This document shows, piece by piece, positions 50,857 through 60,100 of a stretch of DNA of 64,000 nt (position 1 is the first letter of the stretch; every line of letters starts with the position of its first letter). Source of the stretch: Nocardia anaemiae NBRC 100462 (GTDB taxonomy: Bacteria; Actinomycetota; Actinomycetes; Mycobacteriales; Mycobacteriaceae); assembly GCF_001612725.1 (NCBI RefSeq), contig NZ_BDAZ01000026.1, positions 62,001-126,000 on the forward strand, given 5' to 3'. The notes under the pieces are model-generated. The model made no database searches. It worked only from the letters and a program-made list of their open reading frames with translations, and was not told where the DNA came from. The translations under genes were made by a program, and so were the position numbers.

Positions 50857-51349
50857 CGCGCCCGTCCGACATCGACTCCTGCCACCGCTGCACCGCTGTT
50901 TGCACGGCCGCCTCGTCTTCGAGGGCATGGGCGCCGGACGCGCCCGCGGCACCGAGGATCAACTCCCCTTCGGTGACCAGAACTCCGCCTGCCCATGGGA
51001 CGAAGTCGCCGCCGTAGAGGTGTTGGATGCTGTCCACGATCCCGCCGGGCAGTTCGATCTGGCCGGAGGGTCGCAAGGCCAGCAGCGCGGTACGCGCCTT
51101 GGCCACCGCGATTCGGCTGGTCATGGGCATACCGCCGTCGCCACGCCGCAGGGCGATCACCTCACCCGCGAGGTCGACAACCGCCACCGCCAGCGGCGCG
51201 AACCCGCGCTCGGCACCGACCGCCAACGCGGTCTGCACCAACCAATCCGCATCGGCCGACTTCAGTCCAGGAAAGCGTGGAGTACCAGACACGAACCCGA
51301 AACTAACGGTGATAGCCGCGGCCGTCAAAGCATCCGCCGCGGCAACCAT
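50846..51349 (-). CDS. HbpS/GlcG family (heme-binding-like) protein
   Basis: A 167-residue protein. The HbpS/GlcG core reads LKSADADWLVQTALAVGAER, FAPLAVAVVDLAGEVIALRR, SRIAVAKARTALLALRPSGQ, then VPWAGGVLVTEGELILGAAG, ASGAHALEDEAAVQTAVQ. The V-x-V-V-D-x-x-G and G-x-x-G-x-x-x-x-x-D-E pattern marks the family, whose members include extracellular heme-binding HbpS. There is no signal peptide here, so it is probably cytosolic. The N-terminal 25 residues look like an unusual extension. ATG 51349 is the only convincing start. Its stop overlaps the hydrolase gene. Confidence 0.75.
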   Translation of the reverse strand: MVAAADALTAAAITVSFGFVSGTPRFPGLKSADADWLVQTALAVGAERGFAPLAVAVVDLAGEVIALRRGDGGMPMTSRIAVAKARTALLALRPSGQIELPGGIVDSIQHLYGGDFVPWAGGVLVTEGELILGAAGASGAHALEDEAAVQTAVQRWQESMSDGRDER

Positions 51350-51468
51350 GATCTCGTAGGTCGAGACCGGTGATTGACAGCAAATGGTCTACCTGTCAAC
51401 GTATCGGAGCACATCGGATGCCGTGATTCGAGTTGGTGCTCCGGTGTCGGCGAATCGGAGCGTGCTTG

Positions 51469-53196
51469 ATGGGGTTTCTCGAACCCGACCTGCCTGTGGT
51501 CGATATGGCGGAGTGGAGCAAGGGCACTCGAAGTGAGCGGATCCGGCCCATGGCGCGTCATTGGGCCGAGGTGGGTTTCGGGACGCCGATCGCGTTGCAT
51601 TTGTTCTATGTCGGCAAGGTCTGTCTCTATATTCTCGGTGGCTGGCTTATCGTGTTGTCCACCAAGGGGATCTATGGATTCGCGAACGTCGACGCATGGT
51701 GGTCCGAGCCGATCGTCTTCGAGAAGGTTGTGCTGTATACGCTGCTGTTCGAGGTGGTCGGGCTCGGGTGCGGGTTCGGTCCGTTGAACAACAGGTTCTT
51801 TCCGCCGATGGGGTCGATTCTGTATTGGTTGCGGCCCAAGACCATTCGGCTGCCGCCGTGGCCGGGCGTCGTACCGCTCACCAAGGGCACCGAGCGTTCG
51901 CCGGTGGATATCGTGCTGTACGCGGCATTATTGGTGATGACAGTGGTCGCCTTGCTATCCGACGGAACCGGTGCGGTGCCGGAGTTGGATACGACGGTCG
52001 GACTGTTGCCGGTGTGGCAGATCGCCGCGATTCTCGGCCTGCTGGCGCTGATCGGGTTGCGCGACAAGGTAATTTTCCTGGCGGCGCGCGGCGAGGTCTA
52101 TGCCACGCTCGCCGTCACCTTCCTTTTCGCCGCCGATATGGTCGTCGCCGCGAAGCTGGTCTTCTTGGTGATCTGGATGGGTGCGGCGACATCGAAGCTG
52201 AACAAGCACTTTCCGTTCGTGGTGTCCACGATGATGTCCAATAGCCCAGTTTTCCGGCAAAAGTCGCTCAAGCGCAAGTTCTTCGAGAATTTTCCCGACG
52301 ACCTGCGGCCCGGTCGGCTGTCCCGCATCTTCGCGCACGGCGGTACGGCCGTCGAGATGTGTATTCCGTTGGTGCTGTTGTTCTCTCACGGCGGCTGGCT
52401 GACGGCGGTCGCCGCAATAGTGATGGTGTGCTTCCATCTGGCGATCCTGACCGCCATTCCGATGGGTGTCCCGCTGGAATGGAACGTCTTCATGATCTTC
52501 GGTGTGCTCGTATTGTTCGTCGCGCACGCCGATCTCGGCATCAGCGATCTGCATCATCCGGTGCCGGTAGTGCTGCTGTTCCTGGTGATCGCGGGCATCG
52601 TGATCGCCGGAAACCTTTTCCCGCACCAGATTTCGTTCCTACCGGGCATGCGCTATTACGCCGGTAACTGGGACACCACGATGTGGTGCATCAAACCCTC
52701 CGCGGCCGAAAAGATCGGCCGCGGCATCGTCGCGATCGCCAGCATGCCGCAGGCCCAGCTGGAACGGTTCTACGGCAAGGACCGCGCCCAGATCCCGATG
52801 TTCATGGGATATGCCTTCCGCGCCATGAACACTCACGGCCGCGCCCTGTTCACCCTCGTGCATCGAGCCATGCCATCCGGCCACGAGGACGAATACACCC
52901 TCACCGACGGCGAACGCATCTGCAGCACCGCCCTCGGCTGGAATTTCGGCGACGGCCATATGCACAACGAACAACTCATCACGGCCATGCAAGAGCGCTG
53001 CCATTTCGACCCCGGCGAAGTCCGGGTAGTCATCCTCGACGCCCAACCCATCCACAAACAAACCCAGTCCTATCGCCTGGTCGACGCCGCCACCGGCGAA
53101 TTCGAACGCGGCACAGTAAATATCGCCGACATGGTCACCCGCCAACCCTGGGCCGACGACGTTCCCGTCCACGTCACCCACACCGATCGGGACTGA
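51469..53196 (+). CDS. DUF3556 membrane protein
   Basis: A 575-residue integral membrane protein. The opening MGFLEPDLPVVDMAEWSKGT is characteristic of DUF3556, followed by about ten hydrophobic helices (FGTPIALHLFYVGKVCLYIL, YTLLFEVVGLGCGFGPLNNR, MVVAAKLVFLVIWMGAATSK). The C-terminal 160 residues are soluble and contain FMGYAFRAMNTHGRALFTLV, CSTALGWNFGDGHMHNEQLI. The family is mostly mycobacterial/nocardial and of unknown function. ATG 51469 follows CGGAG about 9 bases upstream. It lies alone between the HbpS gene and the PheC-like gene. Confidence 0.85.
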   Translation: MGFLEPDLPVVDMAEWSKGTRSERIRPMARHWAEVGFGTPIALHLFYVGKVCLYILGGWLIVLSTKGIYGFANVDAWWSEPIVFEKVVLYTLLFEVVGLGCGFGPLNNRFFPPMGSILYWLRPKTIRLPPWPGVVPLTKGTERSPVDIVLYAALLVMTVVALLSDGTGAVPELDTTVGLLPVWQIAAILGLLALIGLRDKVIFLAARGEVYATLAVTFLFAADMVVAAKLVFLVIWMGAATSKLNKHFPFVVSTMMSNSPVFRQKSLKRKFFENFPDDLRPGRLSRIFAHGGTAVEMCIPLVLLFSHGGWLTAVAAIVMVCFHLAILTAIPMGVPLEWNVFMIFGVLVLFVAHADLGISDLHHPVPVVLLFLVIAGIVIAGNLFPHQISFLPGMRYYAGNWDTTMWCIKPSAAEKIGRGIVAIASMPQAQLERFYGKDRAQIPMFMGYAFRAMNTHGRALFTLVHRAMPSGHEDEYTLTDGERICSTALGWNFGDGHMHNEQLITAMQERCHFDPGEVRVVILDAQPIHKQTQSYRLVDAATGEFERGTVNIADMVTRQPWADDVPVHVTHTDRD

Positions 53197-53201
53197 CCGA
53201 A

Positions 53202-53235
53202 GAAGCCCCTCAGCTTCGCGACACCAAAGGGCTTC
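53202..53235. terminator. Possible stem-loop between convergent genes
   Basis: GAAGCCC (53202-53208) and GGGCTTC (53229-53235) can pair across 20 bases, and a second pairing CCAAAG/CTTTGG overlaps it. A weak bidirectional terminator is possible; no T-tract. Confidence 0.35.
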
Positions 53236-53265
53236 CCGCTTTGGGCACTGCGGCTCTAGCGCGCC

Positions 53266-54057
53266 TCACCCGATCCAGTCGGTCAACAGCTGATCGCTTC
53301 TGCCGGTGCGGATTTCGGTTTCGAGCCAGGTGTTGACGACGGTGTTGAAGAAGGTGTCGCCCTTGGGCAGGAGGTAGGCCTTGGGGGCGGAGTCGAAGGG
53401 AGTGTCGGGGTGTAGGACCTGGAGGGTGGGGTGGGTGCGTTGGCGGTAGCGGCCCTCGACCGAGTCGGTGACGAAGACGTCGGCGTTGTGCTGTTCGAGC
53501 TGGTCGTAAATGGTGAGGTTATCCGGCCAGATGGTCAGTTGGGCCGCCGGGAAGTTGGTGCGGGCGAAGGCCTCGTTGGTGCCGCCGCGGTTGACGATCA
53601 CCCGGACCTCGGGGCGGTTGATCTGATCGACGGTGGCGTAGTCGGCGGCGTCGGTGCGGCGCACGACGGGGGTCTTGCCGTCGATGGAGGTGGGGATGGA
53701 GAAGTCGGCGACGATGCGGCGGGCCGGGGTGTCGGAGATGCCGCCGACGGCGATATCGCAGCGTGCGAGGAAGTCGTCGGTCAGGGTGGACCAGGTCGTC
53801 GGAATCCATTGCGGGACAACATGTAAGGTAGCGGCGAGGTCGGTGGCGAGGGTGATGTCGACGCCGCGGTAGGTGCCGTCGTCTTCGCGCAGGGTATAGG
53901 GCGGGTAGTCGCCGGTGGTGCAGACGCGCAACACGCCCGACTGCTGCACGGTGAGCAGATGCGACGCCTCCTGGGCGGTCGCGACGGGCCCGGTGGCGAG
54001 CAACCAGCCCAGGGTCGACAGGACGGCTATCGGCAGATATCGGAGCGGTCGGCGCAT
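53266..54057 (-). CDS. Secreted SBP3-fold protein, cyclohexadienyl-dehydratase (PheC)-like
   Basis: A 263-residue exported protein with a signal peptide (LPIAVLSTLGWLLATGPVAT). It has the amino-acid-binding (SBP3) fold: LRVCTTGDYPPYTLREDDGT, YRGVDITLATDLAATL, CDIAVGGISDTPARRIVADF and the segment VRVIVNRGGTNEAFARTNFP. The GGTNE motif, together with the DxAxGGxSxTPxR element, is typical of PheC-type cyclohexadienyl/arogenate dehydratases derived from binding proteins, which make phenylpyruvate or phenylalanine. It could instead be an orphan binding protein; no ABC transporter genes adjoin it. ATG 54057 begins MRRPLRYLPI. Confidence 0.75.
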   Translation of the reverse strand: MRRPLRYLPIAVLSTLGWLLATGPVATAQEASHLLTVQQSGVLRVCTTGDYPPYTLREDDGTYRGVDITLATDLAATLHVVPQWIPTTWSTLTDDFLARCDIAVGGISDTPARRIVADFSIPTSIDGKTPVVRRTDAADYATVDQINRPEVRVIVNRGGTNEAFARTNFPAAQLTIWPDNLTIYDQLEQHNADVFVTDSVEGRYRQRTHPTLQVLHPDTPFDSAPKAYLLPKGDTFFNTVVNTWLETEIRTGRSDQLLTDWIG

Positions 54058-54164
54058 CGAGACAGGCTAACCGACCTGATAGTCGGCTGAGAACCCGACG
54101 ATTGGGACACTTCCCAGCCGATGCCGACCGTTGATACTGGTAGTCACCCACGAAGGAGTTCGAC

Positions 54165-54446
54165 ATGAGCCTTATCGGCACCTTGCTCGGGTTAGCCCTG
54201 ACGGTATTCATCCTGCTGCTGCTCGCCCGGCTGGTATTCGATTGGGTAGGGGTGCTCGCCGATGGCAGGCACCCCCAGTGGGTGAATCGCGCCCGCGACC
54301 TGAGCCACGCCGCGACCGAACCGGTGATCGCCCCGGTGCGCCGGTACCTACAGCCGGTCCGGCTTGGCGGACTCTCCATCGATCTGGCGTTCACCGTGGT
54401 GTTCATCATCGCCCTGGTCCTGCGTCAGATCTTCTTCAGCCTGTAA
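54165..54446 (+). CDS. YggT family membrane protein
   Basis: A 93-residue protein with two transmembrane helices (LLGLALTVFILLLLARLVFD and the C-terminal LAFTVVFIIALVLRQIFFSL) and the YggT motif VIAPVRRYLQPVRLGGLSID. YggT proteins have a role in cell division and envelope organisation in actinobacteria and chloroplasts. ATG 54165 follows GAAGGAG. It is separated by only 3 bp from the hydrolase gene downstream, so the two are probably co-transcribed. Confidence 0.85.
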   Translation: MSLIGTLLGLALTVFILLLLARLVFDWVGVLADGRHPQWVNRARDLSHAATEPVIAPVRRYLQPVRLGGLSIDLAFTVVFIIALVLRQIFFSL

Positions 54447-54449
54447 GCG

Positions 54450-55208
54450 ATGGAATCCATCGCCTACGGCCCACACCGCGACCAGGTGGCCGACTTGTAT
54501 CTGCCCGCCGCGGACGGTCCGGCGCCGCTCGTCGTGGTGCTGCACGGTGGATTCTGGCGCGCCCAGTTCGACCGCGCGCATGCCAAGCCGCAGGCACAGG
54601 CGCTGGCCGCACTCGGATACGCGGTCGCCAACCTCGAGTATCGCCGGGTCGGCGACGGGGGCGGTTGGCCGACAACCTTCGACGATGTCGCGCGGGCACT
54701 CGATGTTCTGCCCGGTTTGATCGAGGACGCACGCCCGGGCCGCATCGACCAGGACCGCATCCTCTACATCGGGCATTCCGCGGGCGGCCATCTGGCGTTA
54801 TGGGCTTCCCTGCGGCATCGGCTGCCGAGCGAAAGTGCTTGCCACACCGAGGTTCCACCGCGAGTGGCCGGTGTCGTGGCCTTGGCACCGGCGGCGAATC
54901 TGGTCGATGCCTATCACCGCGGCAATGGCCAGGGCGCGGTCGCCGAATTGCTCGGCGGCGGGCCACGAGACTTTCCCGAGCGCTACGCGGCCACCGACCC
55001 ATCGGTGCTCGGCGGCGCGGACATCCCCATCGTCGTGGTGCACGGCGATCGCGACCAGCGGCTGCCGATCGAAATGGCGCGCGAGTACTGCGCGAAATCC
55101 GGCGCAGAACTCGTCGAGCTGCCCGGGATCGGACATTTCGAGCTCATCGATCCCGATTCCGCCGCATGGCCTTTCGTCGTACAGGCGCTGCGTAGGTGCA
55201 TCGACTGA
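54450..55208 (+). CDS. Alpha/beta hydrolase (kynurenine-formamidase/esterase-like)
   Basis: A 252-residue hydrolase with the HGGFW oxyanion motif (VVLHGGFWRAQFDRAHAKPQ), nucleophile elbow YIGHSAGGHLALWASL, acid segment IVVVHGDRDQRLPIEMAREY and histidine ELPGIGHFELIDP. The HGG-F-W with GHSAGG combination is typical of kynurenine formamidase and BD-FAE-type esterases. It follows the YggT gene by 3 bp. ATG 54450 is close to that stop. Substrate unknown; the kynurenine pathway is not represented here. Confidence 0.85.
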   Translation: MESIAYGPHRDQVADLYLPAADGPAPLVVVLHGGFWRAQFDRAHAKPQAQALAALGYAVANLEYRRVGDGGGWPTTFDDVARALDVLPGLIEDARPGRIDQDRILYIGHSAGGHLALWASLRHRLPSESACHTEVPPRVAGVVALAPAANLVDAYHRGNGQGAVAELLGGGPRDFPERYAATDPSVLGGADIPIVVVHGDRDQRLPIEMAREYCAKSGAELVELPGIGHFELIDPDSAAWPFVVQALRRCID

Positions 55209-55378
55209 TCGAGGCGGTTGCGAGTCGGATCCGCGGGGTCGAAGAGCACGCGGACTCGCCCGCGCTACCGCACGAATTCACTCGGATCCTCGCGCAACAT
55301 ATCGCTGTCCGCGTGCAAGGTTCGCCGCGATACCGGGTCGCCCCCGGCAGAGGCTCCGCATTGTGTGTGACTCGATAA
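55196..55378 (+). CDS. Possible small protein overlapping the hydrolase end
   Basis: A 60-residue GTG-started ORF (LIEAVASRIRGVEEHADSPA, LPHEFTRILAQHIAVRVQGS) overlaps the last 13 bp of the hydrolase gene in another frame. Its composition is protein-like with an amphipathic helix, but no ribosome site or homologue was recognised. It could be a coupled small protein or a chance ORF. Confidence 0.3.
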   Translation: MHRLIEAVASRIRGVEEHADSPALPHEFTRILAQHIAVRVQGSPRYRVAPGRGSALCVTR

Positions 55379-55442
55379 CCGACCGGAACGGCCATGTCTC
55401 CCAACATCATCGGTCGTGAGTTGCGCTGTAAGATCAGGTCTC

Positions 55443-57188
55443 ATGGGTTGGGAAGCCGGGCCCGGTGCAGCAGACGGCTCGCGCGGCGACCTGACCGGAC
55501 GCTGGACTGCCGCGCTGACAGGTGGGGCGCGTGATCATGTGGTATCGACGAGTGCGGGTGGGGCGCGCATGCTGCTGACACGGCTGGCCATGGAGTTCGA
55601 AATCGCAACGCAGACAGCCGAATCCGCTGATCGGGTGGCCGAGTTGGGGGCGGAGTTGGCGCGGTCGCATTTCGTCGGCGACGAGGTGCTCGGTCGCAGC
55701 ATCGCGGCACTAAGCACGCATTTCACCAAAACGGGCACCATCACGGCGGATCGGCTGGCCGATTTGCTCGCCGCATTCACGAATGGCTATATCCGCGCAT
55801 TCCGGGCATGGTTGCTCGCCGAGCAGGAGGACGTCCGGGCCGCCGAAATCGCCGCTCGACGCGCCGTCGCCGAAAAGTTGCGCGCGAGTGAGGCGCGGCT
55901 GCGATATCGCGCCCACCACGATCAGCTGACCGGCCTGCCGAATCGGACGAAATTCATCGACGCGCTCGCCACCGCCTTCGCCGATCCGAGTGCCGATTTC
56001 GGCCTCTGCTATCTCGACCTCGACCATTTCAAACTCGTCAACGACACCTTCGGACACGCATTCGGCGACCAATTGCTCATCCAGGTCGCCGCCCGCCTAC
56101 GCGCCTGCGCCCAACCCGGTCAACTGGTGGCGCGCATGGGTGGCGACGAATTCGTCATCCTGGTCCCGCAATTCGGCGAAACCGTCGCCGCGGTCGCGAA
56201 GCACATGCTCGACGCGCTTACCCAACCGTTCGAGATCGACGGCCACCACCTCACCGTCACCGCGAGCATCGGTGTCATGGAAGGACGCACCGAGCACACC
56301 ACCGCCGATGAACTCCTGCAGGCCGTCGATACCACCATGTACTGGGCCAAAGCGGCGGGTCGCGCCCGCTATGCGGTCTTCGACGCCGATCGCGGCCGCC
56401 GCGAACACACCCGCGCCGAACTCTCGGCCGCCATGCCCGCCGCCCTGCTCCGCGATGAACTATTCCTGGACTACCAGCCCATCGTCGCCCTCGCCGACCA
56501 GCGGATGATCGCGGTCGAGGCCCTGGTGCGCTGGCGGCATCCGGAACTCGGCGTACTCGCCCCGGCGCAATTCGTGGACCTCGCCGAGGACAACGGCCAT
56601 ATCGGCGCATTGGGCGCGCAGGTGCTCGAGCGCGCGTGTCGCGACAGCCGGGACTGGCACGACCGCTTTCCCGGCCGGACGCCGATCGTGAGCGTCAATG
56701 TCTCCGCCGCCGAGGTGGCGGACCCGACCTGGCTGGATCGGGTCCAGGACGTCATCGCCGAGACCGGCATCGCACCGGACCGACTGCAACTCGAACTGAC
56801 CGAGCGGGCCTTCATGCACACCACCGGTCGGCCGCTGCAGGCATTGCGCACGTTGTCCGAGGCCGGTGTCCGCATCGCGATCGACGATTTCGGCACCGGC
56901 TATTCCAATCTCGCCTACCTGGGCCAGCTGCCGCTCGATGTCGTCAAACTCGCGGGACCGTTCATCCGCTGTATCCGCACCCCGGAATCGCCCGGTGCCA
57001 CCGATCTGCTGGTGCTCGAATCCATTATCGAACTCACTCATGCCCTCGGGTTCACCCTGACCGCCGAATGCGTCGAAACGCAATATCAGGCCGATCGGCT
57101 CGAATCGCTCGGCTGCGACAGCGCACAGGGCTGGCTCTTCCACCGGCCCATGCCCGTCGCGGAGATCACCGAGCTGCTTTCCGGCTGA
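55443..57188 (+). CDS. GGDEF-EAL diguanylate cyclase/phosphodiesterase
   Basis: A 581-residue cytosolic protein. An N-terminal helical sensor domain (about 1-145) is followed by a GGDEF domain with intact ARMGGDEFVILV (GGDEF at 233-237) and no obvious RxxD inhibition site. The EAL domain (about 335-575) has VEALVRWRHPELG (EAL intact), LQLELTERAFM, IDDFGTGYSNLAYLG and TAECVETQYQADRLESLGC, so metal-binding residues appear present. The KxD motif reads VVKLAGPF. It probably both makes and breaks c-di-GMP. ATG 55443 (MGWEAGPG) is preferred over an upstream GTG. It is convergent with pknK, 6 bp apart. Confidence 0.9.
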   Translation: MGWEAGPGAADGSRGDLTGRWTAALTGGARDHVVSTSAGGARMLLTRLAMEFEIATQTAESADRVAELGAELARSHFVGDEVLGRSIAALSTHFTKTGTITADRLADLLAAFTNGYIRAFRAWLLAEQEDVRAAEIAARRAVAEKLRASEARLRYRAHHDQLTGLPNRTKFIDALATAFADPSADFGLCYLDLDHFKLVNDTFGHAFGDQLLIQVAARLRACAQPGQLVARMGGDEFVILVPQFGETVAAVAKHMLDALTQPFEIDGHHLTVTASIGVMEGRTEHTTADELLQAVDTTMYWAKAAGRARYAVFDADRGRREHTRAELSAAMPAALLRDELFLDYQPIVALADQRMIAVEALVRWRHPELGVLAPAQFVDLAEDNGHIGALGAQVLERACRDSRDWHDRFPGRTPIVSVNVSAAEVADPTWLDRVQDVIAETGIAPDRLQLELTERAFMHTTGRPLQALRTLSEAGVRIAIDDFGTGYSNLAYLGQLPLDVVKLAGPFIRCIRTPESPGATDLLVLESIIELTHALGFTLTAECVETQYQADRLESLGCDSAQGWLFHRPMPVAEITELLSG

Positions 57189-57194
57189 CGGGCA

Positions 57195-60100
57195 TCAGAT
57201 TCGTTGCGCCGCATGAGCATTGACCAAGGCGAGCAGGAATTCCGTTGGCACATCGGGCCATTCGGGACGCAAACGTCCGGCGAGCTGATCTTCGTACACG
57301 GCCGCGAGTGTCGCGACGACGTATGGTCCACCGTCCAGCAGATAGCGCACCGATCCGAATTCGGCGCACTGGGCGGCTACCGTCGCCAACAACGTCTTGG
57401 CCTCATCGGTGCGGCCCGCGGCGGCCAGGCAGGCGATCAGCATTCGGCGTGCCTTCAGCAATTCCCTCGGCCGCTTGACGGATTCGAGCAGATCCACCCA
57501 TTCCTGGGCCCATGCGCAGGCGAGTTCGGTCTTTTCCGGCGTTTCCGCGGCGAGCAGCAGCCGGATCGCGGTGAATTCCTCGTACAGGACCGTGAATTCG
57601 TCGATCGGGTCGACCGGCTCGCGGCGATTTCCGTATTCGACAACGGGCAGTGGACCGAATTCCGGATGCGGCGGCAATCCGAGTCGCAGTCGCTCGTTCT
57701 CCACCTCGGCGCCCAGTCGCGGCAATGACATCGAACGCGCGACGCGCGCACCCTCGTTCAATCTGCGAATCGCGGCCGCGCGATCGCCGCGCAATGCTTT
57801 GATGCGCGCCCCGACGACATAGCGCGCCAATTTGAAATCGACGACACCGGCTTCGGGTCCCAGCTTGTAGCCCTCATCGAGCAGCCGCTCCGCCTCCGCG
57901 ACTTCCCCACGCTCATAGAGCAATTCGCCGAGCAGGGACCCGGCCAGCCGCGCGCCGTAGGAATGGCTGCCGCCGGATTGCTTGGCCACCTTCATCGCCC
58001 TACGGAAGTACTGCTCGGCCCTGGCGATATCGAGTTGCAGGCTCGCGGCCAGCCCCAGAAAGCACAGGCCGTGAATATTGTTGTAGAAGCCCTTGTTCTG
58101 GCGCATATACGGGGCGGACCATTCCTGGATGCGCAGCGCCTCTTCGAAGTCGTAGCGATAGCCCGCGGCGAAGGTCGCGACATTCGCACCGATCGCCACC
58201 ACATACGGCGACAGTTCCTCGGCCCGGAAGAAGCAGGGTGCCAGCATATCGTCGACTCCGGCCAGCGCGTCCGCGCGCACCGCGACCACCGCACGTACCA
58301 CACCGGCCTCGGCCCGCAGCAGCGCGGTGCTGGCTTCGTCGAGTTCACCGAGGTCCAGCGTCGATTCGGCGAGGCGCAGCGCACGTTCGGCCGGTGCGGC
58401 CCGGTGCAGCAGGATATTGGCCCAGGCCAGATCCAGTTGTAGCCGCGGATGCGTTTCGATGATGGTGGCGGGCAGCTTGTTCACCAGACCGATGAGACTG
58501 GCGAACTGACCGTATTCGAGCAGCGACATCCCATCTCGCTCGACGATCTCGATGGCCCGCTGCTCGTCCCCGGCCAGCAGGGCATGATCGACGGCCTCGC
58601 TGACATGTCGATGCTCGGCCAGCCATCGGGAGGCCACCCGGTGCAGTTCGGTGGTCCGTTCGGGTCGATCGCGTTCCAGCCGCTGCTGCAGGAAATCCTG
58701 GAACAGGTGGTGGTAGCGGAACCAATTGCCGTCATCGAGCTTGCGCAGGAACAGATCCTGCAGTTCGATCTGCTCCAGCATCGCCTGGCCATCCGGTACG
58801 CCGGTGAGCGCCGAGGCGAGCTCACCGCAGATTCGCGGCGTGATCGAGGTCGCCACCATGAAGTCGACGTCGCTGCCGCGCAAGGACAGTGCCGCCAGTT
58901 GCAGTGCCGCGACCCAGCCTTCGGTGGACTCGGTGAGGTCCTCGACATCGGCGCGATCCAGGTCGAGTCCGCCCAACTCGACCAGGAAGGTATGTGCTTC
59001 CGCGACATCGAAACGCAGAGCGCTGGGACCTATTTCGACCAGTTCGTCGCGGGCCCGCATCGAACTCATCGGCAGTCCGGCCTGACTGCGGCTGGTGATC
59101 ACCAGATGCAATGCGGGACTGCAGCCTTCGAGCAGAAACCGCAATGCGCGCGTAGTGGCCGGGTCGGTGGCGCAGTGCCAGTCGTCGATGACGACCACCA
59201 CTTCCTCACCGCGCCGATCGATATCGTTGATCAACGAGGTCAGCACATAGCGTTCGGACGCGTCGCCGTGCTCCTCGAGCAGTTCGCCGAGTTCGCGCGC
59301 GAGCGAAGGTCGTGCGGCGCGAATGGCTTCGATCAGATGTGCGAGGAACCAGACGACATTGTTGTCGTCGTGATCGACGGTCAGCCAGGCCACCGCAGTG
59401 CCCTCGGCGGTCAGCGCCTCGCACCATTGGGCGGCGAGGGTGGTTTTGCCGAATCCGGTGGGGCCGTGGATGACCGCGAGCCTGCGGTTGCGACCGTCGC
59501 GCAGCAGCGCGAGCAGCCGCTGGCGATCGACCAGCGGGCGGTTGGCCACCGGTGGCCGCAAGCGGGTGGCGGGCACGGGTGGGGTGATGGTCGATGACGT
59601 CGCCGAGGTGCGGCGGCGGCCGGAGGTAGGCGTCGGCGACGGCCGATGTCCGACGGGTTCGGCGGCCGGTAACGGGATCGGCATGTCATCGGGCGGCAGG
59701 CCGTGCCGCTCCTGGATCTCGCGCAGTTGCGCACCGAATTCGGCTGCACTGGAAGGCCGTTCGGAACGCTCGCGAGACATCGCGGCTTCGATGGCGGCGG
59801 TCACGTCCGGAGGCAGCCCTGCCTCCCCCAGATCCGGTATCGGCTGTTTGGTGATGCGCAGGAACTGGGCGACCAACTGCTCACCATTGCGGCGCTCGAA
59901 GACAGCGTGACCGGTGCTGGCGCAGAACAGCGTCGAGGCCAGGCTGTAGATATCGGAGGTCACGTCCGGGACGTGCCCCTGCAGCACCTCGGGCGCGGTG
60001 AAGGCCGGGGAACCGGTGATCGTGCCCGCCGTTGTCTCGAAACCGCCGACCAACCGTGCGATGCCGAAATCGGCCAACTGCGGTTCACCGTATTCGGTGA

